From CAMTWZ01 sp041749075 (GTDB lineage Bacteria; Bacteroidota; Rhodothermia; Balneolales; HLUCCA01), in NCBI GenBank assembly GCA_041749075.1, contig JBGTBY010000018.1:77919-141918 (forward strand): DNA of 64,000 bases, written 5' to 3'. Each line of letters opens with the position of its first letter. Position 1 is the first letter of the stretch. Positions 1 through 8,069 of this stretch are shown here, one piece after another. Under the pieces are notes generated by a model, which was not told the origin of the DNA, ran no database searches, and saw only the letters and a list, made by a program, of their open reading frames with translations. Both the position numbers and the translations under genes were made by a program.

Positions 1-408
1 TCTTTGCCCATCCTGTTTACCCTCTTGCTTTTTTTGACCGGCATCGGAGCCGCTCGCACAAACTATTCACACACCGAGCAATCGGATCAGATCATGACCG
101 CCACGATGGCACTCATTGATGAAAGTATTCTCACGTCAGTGGTTCGATTGTCCATGCTTGAATTGTATGACGCTTACAATAAGTCCGATGGCACAGTCGG
201 GTTTGATGAACTGATGCGATCGGGCATCGGCGCCATCGATTCGACAAAAATCGAACAATTTGGTACCGTTCAGATCACCGAATCGACGGCGGATCGAATC
301 GTCTTCACGGCCCGATCCAACCGATCAAAAGGAAATGATGATACACGAATGATTCAATTCACCGGAACCGTAACCTCAGAAGGAGTGCAATATGAGCGCC
401 AAAATTGA
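1..408 (+). CDS. Hypothetical membrane-anchored protein, 5' end outside the window
   Basis: The frame is open from base 1, so the true start lies upstream of the window; the first usable initiator inside it is TTG at 4. A hydrophobic segment at the very start (about 17 residues) is followed by a polar region of about 115 residues with no cysteines and no motif I recognise. A single N-terminal hydrophobic helix before a small soluble domain is the layout of a membrane-anchored, pilin-like or secreted protein, but nothing shown here proves that. The stop overlaps the start of the next gene by 17 bases, so the two are probably translated together. Confidence 0.55.
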   Translation, partial: SLPILFTLLLFLTGIGAARTNYSHTEQSDQIMTATMALIDESILTSVVRLSMLELYDAYNKSDGTVGFDELMRSGIGAIDSTKIEQFGTVQITESTADRIVFTARSNRSKGNDDTRMIQFTGTVTSEGVQYERQN

Positions 409-1051
409 ACGAAGCGAATGGCTGATCGCCATCGTGTATGCTGTCGTATTTCAGGCCATTCTGCTGTACTTCGTTGGTTTTTCCACCACTCCGTACTCAC
501 CTTGGGATGTGGTTGCAGGACTTGCACGAATGGCGAATATGTCCGACATGGGATTCCGAACACCCGCCCTGACCGGAATGCAATGGCTCAGCATGGCCAC
601 ATTAATCCTTTTTTACCTCGTGGGACCTGTTTTGCTTTTTCAAGCCACCGTGAAGCGAATCCGGGATGGATCCGGGCATTATATGTTGGTCATCGGCATG
701 GTTCTGACAGTGGGTACCATCCCCTACAATACGATGTCGATACTGATGATCTCCAAGCAAATGGCTCATGCGAAAACGAGTATTGAATCATCTCAAGAAA
801 GCATGCGGCAATCCATCGAAATGGGGAATCTCGGATTCGACGCCGTCATATTGTTGACCGCGGGTACACCCCCTGCCGACATCACCTTGGAATCCCTTCC
901 ATCCTATGATGAAGCCCATTCGGGCAAGTATCAATTGGGTCTGACCGACGATGGAAAACTCATGTTAGCGTCTACCGTGGATCATGAGAAGAAGATGGTG
1001 CTAACCCCTCCCAACTCAATGGAATGGGATCAGGGTATACGAAACCATTAG
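392..1051 (+). CDS. Hypothetical inner-membrane protein, about three TM helices
   Basis: 219 residues with hydrophobic helices at about 11-32, 68-88 and 97-122, then a soluble C-terminal region of about 95 residues. I do not recognise the family. The ATG at 392 is preceded by a good Shine-Dalgarno (AAGGAG at 380-385, six bases upstream), which is unusual for this genome and supports the start. It overlaps the upstream gene by 17 bases, so the pair looks co-transcribed and translationally coupled. The soluble tail ends in a threonine/proline-rich stretch without catalytic signatures. Confidence 0.6.
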   Translation: MSAKIERSEWLIAIVYAVVFQAILLYFVGFSTTPYSPWDVVAGLARMANMSDMGFRTPALTGMQWLSMATLILFYLVGPVLLFQATVKRIRDGSGHYMLVIGMVLTVGTIPYNTMSILMISKQMAHAKTSIESSQESMRQSIEMGNLGFDAVILLTAGTPPADITLESLPSYDEAHSGKYQLGLTDDGKLMLASTVDHEKKMVLTPPNSMEWDQGIRNH

Positions 1052-1195
1052 GCTACATCGTTAATTAACCGTATCTTACGCCCCTACTCCTGCTTCACAG
1101 GATTTTCGGTTTCAGATGGGTTGTTTTTAGGCCGGCATCAGAACACGCGAGAGAATTGAGATGCCAGGTTCCATTCGACTATATAAAACAACATC

Positions 1196-2878
1196 ATGAC
1201 GACTCCTCTATTTTCAGAGCTGAATCTCAGCCCTGAAATCCTTCAAGCTCTAACGGTGATGGGCTTCGAAGCTCCCACCCCCATCCAAAACGAATGTATT
1301 CCGGCGTTGCGCGCTGGGCGCGATGTGCTGGGTCAGGCACAAACCGGAACCGGCAAAACCGCCGCCTTCGGAATCCCGGCCCTCGAACACATCGACACTG
1401 AAAACCGCAACGTGCAAGCCTTGGTGCTTTGTCCGACCCGCGAACTGGCCATCCAGATCACCGGTGAGCTGATGAAGCTAGGACAGTTCAAAAAAGGCAT
1501 CCACATTGTTCCAGTGTATGGCGGACAGCCGATCGACCGCCAGCTCAAAGCCCTCAAACGCGCCACTCATATCGTGGTCGGAACGCCAGGCCGGGTGATC
1601 GATCACCTCGAACGCCGCACGCTCGACATCTCCAAGCTCTCCATGTTTGTTTTGGATGAAGCCGATGAAATGTTGAACATGGGCTTCCGTGAAGACATCG
1701 AAAACATCTCGAAATACTGTGCGAAAAAACCACAGACGGTGATGTTCTCGGCAACGGTTTCAGCCCCCATCCGCGATATCATCAACCGCCAGATGGTGGA
1801 TCCATTGACGATCCGTATCGATCGCACCGTCACCACGGCACCGAACATCGAGCAGTTCATCGTTGAAGTGCGCGATTCGATGCGTACCGAAGCGATCAGC
1901 CGCATCATGGATGTGAAGAATTTCAAGCTCGGACTCATTTTCACGAACACGAAAATGCAAGCCGATATCCTCGTGCAAGACCTCGGCGCTCGCGGTTATG
2001 ATTGCGACGTGTTGCATGGCGACATGAAGCAGAGTCAGCGCGACACCGTGATGGGCAAGTTCCGTCGTGGGGACCTCGATTTGTTGATCGCTACGGATGT
2101 AGCCGCTCGCGGAATTGATGTGGACGATATCGATGTGGTGTTCAACTACGACATCCCGAACGATCCAGAATATTATGTGCACCGGATTGGTCGTACGGGC
2201 CGTGCGGGTCGCTCTGGCACCGCTATTACGTTTGCTGCAGGTTTCCGCAATCGTCGCATCGGATTCATCGAGAAAATGGTGAAAACCACCCTTAAGCCGA
2301 TGACCTTGCCTTCTGTGAAAGAAGTGGAAGCGTCGCGTGCGAATGAATTCATCGGACAAATCCGTGCCACGCTCGAAGGCGGCGCCTTGCGTCCGTACAT
2401 CGAGATGATCGAAGCGATGGGCGAAACCACCTACTCACCGATCGAAATCGCAGCAGCTTGCTTGAAAATGCAAGTCGCTTTGAAACCTGAGCAAGCCAAA
2501 GAATTCGAAGCCCCACGTTTCGACCGTGGCGACCGTCCGGAGCGCTCTGAGCGCGGTGGACGTGAGCGCGGAAGTGACCGTGGCGACAGAGGCAGTGATC
2601 GTGGTCCATCGCGTGGACGCGATCGTGGTGCGATGGAAGCCGGCATGACCCGCTTGTTCGTGAATGTCGGAAAAACCCACAATGTGCGTCCGGGCGATAT
2701 CGTCGGTGCCATTGCCGGTGAAACCGGACTCAGCGGCGGGCAAATCGGTCAGATCTCCTTGCAGCAGAACTTCAGTTTAGTGGATGTTCCATCCGACGAA
2801 GCTCAAACGGTGATCAGCAAGATGAACCGTGCCAAGATCAAAGGCAACAAAGTCGTTATGCGTCTCGACCGCGCGTAA
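1196..2878 (+). CDS. DEAD-box ATP-dependent RNA helicase with DbpA-type RNA-binding tail
   Basis: Remodels structured RNA (ribosome assembly, cold adaptation, mRNA decay) using ATP. The motifs appear in order: Q motif in the first 30 residues (GFEAPTPIQ), Walker A AQTGTGKT at about 48-55, PTRELA, TPGR, DEAD at about 155, SAT at about 183, and HRIGRTGRAGR in the second RecA domain. An Arg/Gly/Asp-rich basic linker (about 450-485) leads to a DbpA-like RNA-binding domain at about 485-557 (begins MTRLFVNVG). At 560 residues it resembles the DeaD/CsdA group. It stands alone with its own rho-independent terminator. The ATG at 1196 begins the conserved N-terminus directly. Confidence 0.95.
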   Translation: MTTPLFSELNLSPEILQALTVMGFEAPTPIQNECIPALRAGRDVLGQAQTGTGKTAAFGIPALEHIDTENRNVQALVLCPTRELAIQITGELMKLGQFKKGIHIVPVYGGQPIDRQLKALKRATHIVVGTPGRVIDHLERRTLDISKLSMFVLDEADEMLNMGFREDIENISKYCAKKPQTVMFSATVSAPIRDIINRQMVDPLTIRIDRTVTTAPNIEQFIVEVRDSMRTEAISRIMDVKNFKLGLIFTNTKMQADILVQDLGARGYDCDVLHGDMKQSQRDTVMGKFRRGDLDLLIATDVAARGIDVDDIDVVFNYDIPNDPEYYVHRIGRTGRAGRSGTAITFAAGFRNRRIGFIEKMVKTTLKPMTLPSVKEVEASRANEFIGQIRATLEGGALRPYIEMIEAMGETTYSPIEIAAACLKMQVALKPEQAKEFEAPRFDRGDRPERSERGGRERGSDRGDRGSDRGPSRGRDRGAMEAGMTRLFVNVGKTHNVRPGDIVGAIAGETGLSGGQIGQISLQQNFSLVDVPSDEAQTVISKMNRAKIKGNKVVMRLDRA

Positions 2879-2900
2879 GCGAATCGAACACATCGAATTG

Positions 2901-2946
2901 AAAAGCCGGTAGCTAAGCACAAGATGCTTGGTACCGGCTTTTTTTA
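2901..2946 (+). terminator. Rho-independent terminator of the helicase gene
   Basis: AAAGCCGGTA pairs with TACCGGCTTT across a 20-base loop that itself contains a small AAGCAC/TGCTT hairpin, and the 3' arm runs into a T tract at 2939-2945. It sits 23 bases after the helicase stop. Confidence 0.85.
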
Positions 2947-2973
2947 TTAGATTGATATAAGTCAATCGCCCCA

Positions 2974-4014
2974 ATGTTACGCCCCCACATCTTCCTAATC
3001 TCGTTACTTATCGCAACCGCTGGCTGCGATCTCCTTCGCCAAGACGATCCCGATCCACCATCACAATCCAGTCGAAGGGATTATGTTTGGAAGGCCGATA
3101 CGTTGTATAGCCAACCTGGTGGGGTAGTTACCGATATTTGGGGTGCTTCTGCGGATGATGTTTGGGCAATCATGGATGGGGGCATATCTCCATTGTGGCA
3201 TTATGATGGGCAAGAATGGAATGAATGGCCGAGTCCTGGACCACAACTGAACACAATATTCGGATTTGCAAAAGACGATGTTTGGATGGGTGGAAATGAT
3301 GGTAAAATCTACCACTTTGATGGGAACATGTGGTCAATTCACCACATCCATACAATAGAGGGTATGAGTTTACCAAATATTACAGGGATATTTGGTACGA
3401 ATCGCTCCGAAGTCTATGCAATCGGCACGTTCTATTCGGGTAATGAAATTAGACCATACTATGGTTTCATATTGTCGTATGATGGAACACAGTGGAAAGA
3501 GCGATTCGTCGCCGATTTTAACGGCCAATTTCATCGGGTCAGGAGTACTCAAGACAACGTTTTCATCTCCGGATTTAAGTCTAATGACGGAGGATCTGCA
3601 CGTGACAAAAGGTTTTTCTATACCTTCGCGAATGATAGTCTTCACATAATTAAGGAGATTGAAGCATCCGTAATGGGAAGCGCCACGCTTAACAAAATTG
3701 GAGATGAGATCCTTTTTGTAATGGGCAACACGATCAACAGCTATTCGAATGGGATCTTCAGTGAAATCCATGTCATTCAGGAGCCCAAATTCGGATATCA
3801 GATTTATGGCCGGAATCGAAATGACCTCTTCATAAGAATGAGTAATGAACTCATGCATTACAACGGAAATAACTCACAATATCTCTTTTCATTTTCTCAA
3901 CCCAGTATGAGCATCAATCATAATGCATTCTTATTTGAGAACGACGTTTTTTTCATTGTCAATGACTTCGGTATGGGTTCGAATCTGATTCATCACGGAA
4001 CTCTAAGTGACTAA
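2974..4014 (+). CDS. Putative outer-membrane lipoprotein with beta-propeller-like repeats
   Basis: A lipoprotein signal of 17 residues ends in a lipobox with Cys18 (TAGC). The mature part carries repeated blades of the form G-x-x-x-x-D-V-W-x-x-G (at about 57-66, 97-107, 134-143, 289-296), as in BNR/Kelch-like propeller lipoproteins common in Bacteroidota. Function unknown; probably a surface-exposed binding protein. The gene is visibly AT-richer than the genes on both sides, which suggests recent acquisition. It ends tail-to-tail with nth, the two stops sharing four bases (CTAA). Confidence 0.75.
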   Translation: MLRPHIFLISLLIATAGCDLLRQDDPDPPSQSSRRDYVWKADTLYSQPGGVVTDIWGASADDVWAIMDGGISPLWHYDGQEWNEWPSPGPQLNTIFGFAKDDVWMGGNDGKIYHFDGNMWSIHHIHTIEGMSLPNITGIFGTNRSEVYAIGTFYSGNEIRPYYGFILSYDGTQWKERFVADFNGQFHRVRSTQDNVFISGFKSNDGGSARDKRFFYTFANDSLHIIKEIEASVMGSATLNKIGDEILFVMGNTINSYSNGIFSEIHVIQEPKFGYQIYGRNRNDLFIRMSNELMHYNGNNSQYLFSFSQPSMSINHNAFLFENDVFFIVNDFGMGSNLIHHGTLSD

Positions 4015-4661
4015 TCCGTTTGCTTTCGCATAGACCTACAAGGGCAATTCGCCCCGAAGGTTTTGCAGATTTCATGATCGGGCGCCTGCGAGAAACGCGC
4101 TTTGCAGGCAGCCCGGCCATGTAAAATCAACAGATGCGAGAGGTTAGTCCATTCTTCCTGTGGAAATTGCCGCATCAGGTCTTTTTCCACTTTCACAGGG
4201 TCTTCATGTGTGGTGAGCCCGAACCGACGCGACAGCCGTCCCACGTGCGTATCCACCACCACACCATGGTTGATGCCGAAGGCATTCCCCAGCACCACGT
4301 TGGCCGTCTTACGCGCGGCTCCGCGCAGCGTCAACAAGTCCTCCATGGTGCTCGGCACCTCGCCTCCGTACACATCCAGTATCCGATTCGCGGTCTCCTT
4401 GATTGATAGCGCTTTGTTCCGATAAAAGCCGGTCGATTTCACATCCATCTCGAGCTCGGCCAAGTCCGCATCCGCCATCGCCTGAATCGTCGGATATTTC
4501 TTGAACAGCGTTTCGGTCACGATATTCACCCGAACATCCGTGCATTGAGCCGATAAGATCGTGGCGATCAACAGTTCGAACGCATTCGAATAGTTCAACT
4601 CGCAATGCGGATTGGGGTAGTAACGGTAGAGGGTTTCGAGTAGGGCTTGGGATCGGGACAT
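4011..4661 (-). CDS. nth: Endonuclease III (DNA glycosylase/AP lyase) with atypical Fe-S cysteines
   Basis: Removes oxidised pyrimidines in base-excision repair and cleaves the abasic site. The helix-hairpin-helix (LRGAARKTANVVL) carries the catalytic lysine at about 119, and VDTHV carries the catalytic aspartate at about 137; both are intact. The C-terminal four-cysteine cluster is odd. The usual spacing is C-x6-C-x2-C-x5-C; here the cysteines fall as C-x12-C-x6-C-x-C, so the 4Fe-4S cluster may be absent or differently bound. The start is ATG at 4661, and an 8-copy heptamer repeat lies only five bases upstream of it. Confidence 0.93.
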   Translation of the reverse strand: MSRSQALLETLYRYYPNPHCELNYSNAFELLIATILSAQCTDVRVNIVTETLFKKYPTIQAMADADLAELEMDVKSTGFYRNKALSIKETANRILDVYGGEVPSTMEDLLTLRGAARKTANVVLGNAFGINHGVVVDTHVGRLSRRFGLTTHEDPVKVEKDLMRQFPQEEWTNLSHLLILHGRAACKARFSQAPDHEICKTFGANCPCRSMRKQTD

Positions 4662-4666
4662 GTGAT

Positions 4667-4722
4667 GACGTGGGACGTGGGACGTGGGACGTGGGACGTG
4701 GGACGTGGGACGTGGGACGTGG
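4667..4722. repeat. Perfect heptamer tandem array (GACGTGG)8
   Basis: Eight uninterrupted copies of GACGTGG (56 bp) lie between the divergent nth gene and the small membrane-protein gene. The array starts five bases from the nth start codon, so it occupies the nth leader/promoter. Perfect repetition and a unit length that is not a multiple of three make copy-number change by slippage likely. Confidence 0.95.
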
Positions 4723-4734
4723 GATTATACCAAT

Positions 4735-4826
4735 TTCTTCCTACTTCCTACTTTACACTTCCTTCTTTACATTTCCACATTTCCACACTTTCACATTTCC
4801 ACGCTTTAACGTTTCCACACTTTCAC
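4735..4826. repeat. Pyrimidine-rich degenerate word repeat (TTTCCACACTTTCAC type)
   Basis: Imperfect repeats of CTTCCTACTT and then TTTCCACATT/TTTCCACACTTTCAC fill the whole gap up to the ATG at 4827. The same vocabulary precedes the MATE gene (6592-6677). Nothing in the stretch looks like a Shine-Dalgarno. Confidence 0.8.
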
Positions 4827-5189
4827 ATGCTCGAACAAGCCCAGAACCAAGTCCAATCCGCATCCAACAGCTATCTGATTTACAGTGTGGTTTGTCTCGT
4901 AATGAGTATCCTGCTGTTCAGAAGCATGTTTTTCGATTCGATCATCTTTCTGATGCTGGCGTTGTATGTGCGCCTGATGCCATCCTTAATGAGCGCGTAT
5001 GTGGTTCTGGGTGTGAGCGCGCTGATTCTGATATATAACATGCTCGACGGATTCAGCCTCTTTTCCGGCGGACTCAATCTTGTCTTCGCCGGATCCCTCA
5101 CCTGGCTGGGATATAAGCTCACCGTGGCCCATTTGGGTTTGGCCAGAGCCTTGAAATTTGAACAGAAGCGTTTAAAAACCGGTTATTAA
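4827..5189 (+). CDS. Small multi-pass membrane protein, unknown function
   Basis: I chose the ATG at 4827 because upstream in-frame codons only translate the heptamer and pyrimidine repeats. The 120-residue product has three to four hydrophobic segments (about 17-33, 36-55, 58-76, 83-103) and a basic C-terminus, giving a compact integral membrane protein. I do not recognise a family. It is convergent with, and its 3' end overlaps, the decayed ccdB remnant by 18 bases. Confidence 0.6.
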   Translation: MLEQAQNQVQSASNSYLIYSVVCLVMSILLFRSMFFDSIIFLMLALYVRLMPSLMSAYVVLGVSALILIYNMLDGFSLFSGGLNLVFAGSLTWLGYKLTVAHLGLARALKFEQKRLKTGY

Positions 5190-5373
5190 GCGATCCACGG
5201 CCGATTGGATCTCGACGCGGTCCAAACGCACATCCGTCATTTCAGGTCCAAGCACGGAAAGCGGCACAGACGCCATCATCGGAATGATGACGCGATGCGG
5301 ATTCCCCTCGATCCACAAAGGGATATCGGTGTTTCGTTGAGGGATTGGCATTCAACAATACGCGGCAGGTCAT
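5172..5373 (-). pseudogene. ccdB: Remnant of CcdB-family gyrase-poison toxin (internal deletion plus frameshift)
   Basis: Starts at the ATG that overlaps the ccdA stop (TGATG, 5371-5375), exactly where ccdB belongs. The first frame reads like a CcdB N-terminus (NANPSTKHRYP) and then fails. A second frame, entered near 5327, reads a CcdB C-terminus: IPLWIEGNPHR, then MASVPLSVLG, ending SAVDRLITGF with a stop at 5172-5174. Only about 67 codons remain of the roughly 100 typical of the family, so about 35 residues of the middle are lost and the halves are out of frame. No functional toxin can be made. The 3' end runs into the convergent membrane-protein gene. Confidence 0.75.
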
Positions 5374-5618
5374 CAGAACCCCCGTATTCCGTCGCTGAAT
5401 ACGCCGTGTTGTTCAACCGATGCATTATAGATGTCTACTTGTTCGCGAACCTCGACCTCCCATTCTTGACGCCGACGCTCGCGAATCAACTCGATCAAGC
5501 GATGCTCCATTTCGGCTGAAAGAGCGATACCCATCGCTTTCGCTTGGTTCAACAAATCGCTATTGATGCTCAGATTGGTCGGTTTTTTGGGAGCGTTGGT
5601 ATCGTATATCGGTTTCAT
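5373..5618 (-). CDS. ccdA: CcdA-family antitoxin (toxin partner broken)
   Basis: 81 residues from the ATG at 5618. A ribbon-helix-helix-like N-terminal half (NLSINSDLLNQAKAMGI) is followed by the CcdA tail: a charged helix rich in R, E and W, then a terminal GVFSDGIRGF that matches the FADENRDW-type CcdA ending. The N-terminus binds operator DNA; the tail normally sequesters CcdB. Upstream in-frame ATGs lie inside the inverted-repeat operator at 5630-5647, so I reject them as starts. The partner toxin directly downstream is disrupted, so this is an orphan antitoxin that may still act as a repressor or protect against incoming CcdB. Confidence 0.85.
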   Translation of the reverse strand: MKPIYDTNAPKKPTNLSINSDLLNQAKAMGIALSAEMEHRLIELIRERRRQEWEVEVREQVDIYNASVEQHGVFSDGIRGF

Positions 5619-5629
5619 ACGCATGAATA

Positions 5630-5647
5630 TGCGCATCATCATGCGCA
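5630..5647. promoter_or_regulatory. Probable CcdA operator (inverted repeat)
   Basis: TGCGCAT, 4-base spacer, ATGCGCA: a perfect 7-bp inverted repeat starting 12 bases upstream of the ccdA start codon, where ribbon-helix-helix antitoxins autoregulate. Confidence 0.6.
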
Positions 5648-5707
5648 AAAGCAATGTCCACAATTTCCGATTTCCTTTTTAACAAACAATTTGTTTTCTT
5701 GGCACGC

Positions 5708-6529
5708 ATGAATCACTCTTTGCGTCTTTTATTCGTCGTTATGCTGATGTGCATCGCCACAACGGCCTCAGCCCAAAAAAAATCACGTGCCTTGGTCGAA
5801 GCCACGTATGAACTGATCGATTTGATGAATGTTGATTCGTCAATGCGAGAAATTATGGCGCTCCATTTAGACAAAATGATTGAAAATCAACCTCAATTTG
5901 AGCCCTATCGTGATGTCTTTCAAGATTTTTATACCAAAGAGCTCGATTTCGAATTCGTAAAAGAGCAGATTGCCGAATTGTATATGATGAAATTCGATGA
6001 AGCAGAGATTCGAGACCTCATTCTATTCTACAAGTCATCGACCGGGCAAAAAATTCAGCGATTGGAAGGAGAACTATCCGTCGCCATGATTGATATCGGT
6101 CAGCAAATGTTTTTTCGTAACGCACATGTACTTGAAAGCATGATTCGGCAACGAGATAACGACCTTCGCATTCAATTTGCTACGTCGATCGACTTGTTTG
6201 AATTCATCAAAGGCCGATGGGATTACACAACCGATGAACCCGCTTGCACGGTGAATCCCTTCACCTTGGACGTTGTGGAAGATCGAACCCAATTCATCAA
6301 TCGATCCGAACCGAATAAGGACAGCGATTCGACACACGTTTCCATCTATGACGTGCTTGAGGTCACACCGGAGTATATTCGAGGCCGCATCCAAGGCGAA
6401 GAACGATTGACCGAAAGTGGCGAGCCTGTCATTTGGGACATCATCCCACTCAATGAGCAATCCTTCTGCTGGAGGCGTGCCGATTGGCCTTCCGAAAATT
6501 GCACCGCTCCCATTATCCGCTGTGACTGA
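5708..6529 (+). CDS. Secreted DUF2059-domain protein
   Basis: The ATG at 5708 begins a clean signal peptide (about 22 residues, ending SAQ); the 18 codons upstream are probably not translated. Residues about 85-150 carry the DUF2059 signature (ILFYKSSTGQKIQ, then a helix with IDIGQQMF), a helical periplasmic domain of unknown function common in Gram-negatives. A further 120 residues are unassigned; they contain three Cys that could form disulphides. The gene is divergent from ccdA. Confidence 0.75.
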   Translation: MNHSLRLLFVVMLMCIATTASAQKKSRALVEATYELIDLMNVDSSMREIMALHLDKMIENQPQFEPYRDVFQDFYTKELDFEFVKEQIAELYMMKFDEAEIRDLILFYKSSTGQKIQRLEGELSVAMIDIGQQMFFRNAHVLESMIRQRDNDLRIQFATSIDLFEFIKGRWDYTTDEPACTVNPFTLDVVEDRTQFINRSEPNKDSDSTHVSIYDVLEVTPEYIRGRIQGEERLTESGEPVIWDIIPLNEQSFCWRRADWPSENCTAPIIRCD

Positions 6530-6554
6530 CATCCGGATCGATGTGCGAAAATAA

Positions 6555-6569
6555 CCGATTTCTGATTTC
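6555..6569. repeat. Micro-repeat word shared with a type IX sorting-tail coding region
   Basis: CCGATTTCTGATTTC here is identical to 36281-36295, inside the C-terminal coding region of the CotH-like gene. Related words follow at 6570-6590. Confidence 0.7.
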
Positions 6570-6621
6570 AGATTCCAGTTTCCGGATTCTTACATTTCCA
6601 CGCTTTCACGCTTTAACGCTT

Positions 6622-6677
6622 CCACACTTCCACACTTCCACACTTCCACCCTTCCACACTTTCACACTTCCACACTT
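6622..6677. repeat. Octamer tandem array (CCACACTT)7 abutting a start codon
   Basis: Seven consecutive 8-bp units (five perfect, one CCACCCTT, one TCACACTT) end exactly at 6677; the TTG start of the MATE gene is 6678. Degenerate relatives extend back to about 6592. No Shine-Dalgarno can fit between array and start. Confidence 0.93.
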
Positions 6678-8069
6678 TTGAGCGCCTCCTCTCTCTGGAC
6701 CGACATCAAGGGCTCGGTCTCTGGCAACGAATACGATTTCACGACAGGAAGTATCCGTCGCGCCATCCTGCTTTTATCGATTCCGATGGTGTTGGAAATG
6801 ATGATGGAATCGGTCTTTGCCATCGCAGATATTTTCTTTGTGTCGAAACTGGGTCCGGAAGCCGTCGCCGCCGTCGGACTCACCGAAGGGATGATGACCA
6901 TCCTCTACGCCATCGCCATGGGCTTGAGCATGGGCACGACAGCGATTGTGGCCCGACGCATCGGTGAAGGCAACAAAGACGCCGCGGCCATAGCCGGAGT
7001 TCAAGGAATTTTTGTGTCGGCCGCTGTTTCCATCCCCTTCATGATCGCTGGAATCTTCTATGCTCCGGAATTGCTCAAATGGATGGGTGCGTCGGAAACG
7101 ATTCAAGCCGATATGAGTCTCTACGCCACCATCATGCTTGGCGGGAATATCGTGGTCATTCTTCTGTTCGTGATCAACGCCATCTTCCGTGGCGCGGGTG
7201 ATGCGGCGATCTCGATGCGCGTGCTCATTTATGCAAACGCGCTGAACATCGTGCTTGATCCGATCCTTATTTTCGGTCTCGGACCCATCCCTGCCATGGG
7301 CATCGCCGGTGCCGCCATCGCCACCACGTTTTCCCGAGCCTTGGCAGTCTTCTATCAATTGTACATGCTCACGGGTCGAAGCAACCGGATCGCCGTCTTT
7401 AGACGGGATTGGGTCTTGGATATCGCCATTGTGAAATCGCTCGTCCGACTTTCCTTAGGCGGCATGGGTCAATTCCTGATCGGAACGGCCAGTTGGGTCG
7501 TGCTTATCCGCATCCTTGCCGAATTCGGCAGCAATGTGTTGGCCGGGTACACCATCGCCATCCGGATCTTCATCTTTTCGCTGCTTCCGAGCTGGGGCAT
7601 GAGCAATGCGGCTGCCACATTGGTCGGACAAAACCTTGGTGCCGGCAATCCCGATCGAGCCGAATACTCCGCTTGGTTGATCGGCGGCATCAACACCGTG
7701 TTTCTGGTGATGGTCGGCATCAGCTATTACATCTTTGCGGAAAACATGATGAGCTGGTTCACATCTGACAGCGAAGTGATCGCAGTCGGTGTGCGATGCC
7801 TGAAAATCATCTGCCTCGGCTATCTGATTTATGGGATGGGGATGGTGATGGCGCAATCGTTCAACGGCGCCGGAGATACGGTGACCCCAACCATCCTGAA
7901 TTTCATCGCCTTTTGGATCATTGAAATTCCCTTGGCCTATTATTTGGCGAACGCATTGGGATGGAGGGAAGACGGCGTGTTCTGGTCGATTGTGATCGCC
8001 GAATCCATCCTCGGAATCATGGCGATGATCCTGTTCAAACGCGGCACGTGGAAGACGAAATTGGTTTAA
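6678..8069 (+). CDS. MATE-family multidrug/cation antiporter
   Basis: 463 residues with about 12 transmembrane helices. This is a typical MATE (NorM/DinF superfamily) exporter that expels cationic drugs or metabolites using a Na+ or H+ gradient. The first half carries MVLEMMMESVFAIADIFFV and the conserved VAAVGLTEG region, and the two halves show the family's internal pseudo-repeat (PMGIAGAAIATTFSR; AMGLSMGTTAIVAR). The only start that keeps the complete N-terminal amphipathic segment is TTG at 6678, directly after the octamer array. It ends tail-to-tail with the PIN toxin gene (shared TTAA). Confidence 0.93.
   Translation: MSASSLWTDIKGSVSGNEYDFTTGSIRRAILLLSIPMVLEMMMESVFAIADIFFVSKLGPEAVAAVGLTEGMMTILYAIAMGLSMGTTAIVARRIGEGNKDAAAIAGVQGIFVSAAVSIPFMIAGIFYAPELLKWMGASETIQADMSLYATIMLGGNIVVILLFVINAIFRGAGDAAISMRVLIYANALNIVLDPILIFGLGPIPAMGIAGAAIATTFSRALAVFYQLYMLTGRSNRIAVFRRDWVLDIAIVKSLVRLSLGGMGQFLIGTASWVVLIRILAEFGSNVLAGYTIAIRIFIFSLLPSWGMSNAAATLVGQNLGAGNPDRAEYSAWLIGGINTVFLVMVGISYYIFAENMMSWFTSDSEVIAVGVRCLKIICLGYLIYGMGMVMAQSFNGAGDTVTPTILNFIAFWIIEIPLAYYLANALGWREDGVFWSIVIAESILGIMAMILFKRGTWKTKLV

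Noticed and set aside
4667..4722. CRISPR-like array
   Set aside because: Seven-base units with no spacers; it is a simple tandem repeat. No cas genes occur in the window.
4647..4826. Upstream extension of the small membrane protein through the heptamer array
   Set aside because: It would add 60 residues of translated repeat (WDVGRGT units) and low-complexity sequence before a good ATG at 4827.
5205..5519. 104-codon plus-strand frame across the ccdA/ccdB region
   Set aside because: Antisense to a recognisable CcdA and to both CcdB fragments; no independent support.
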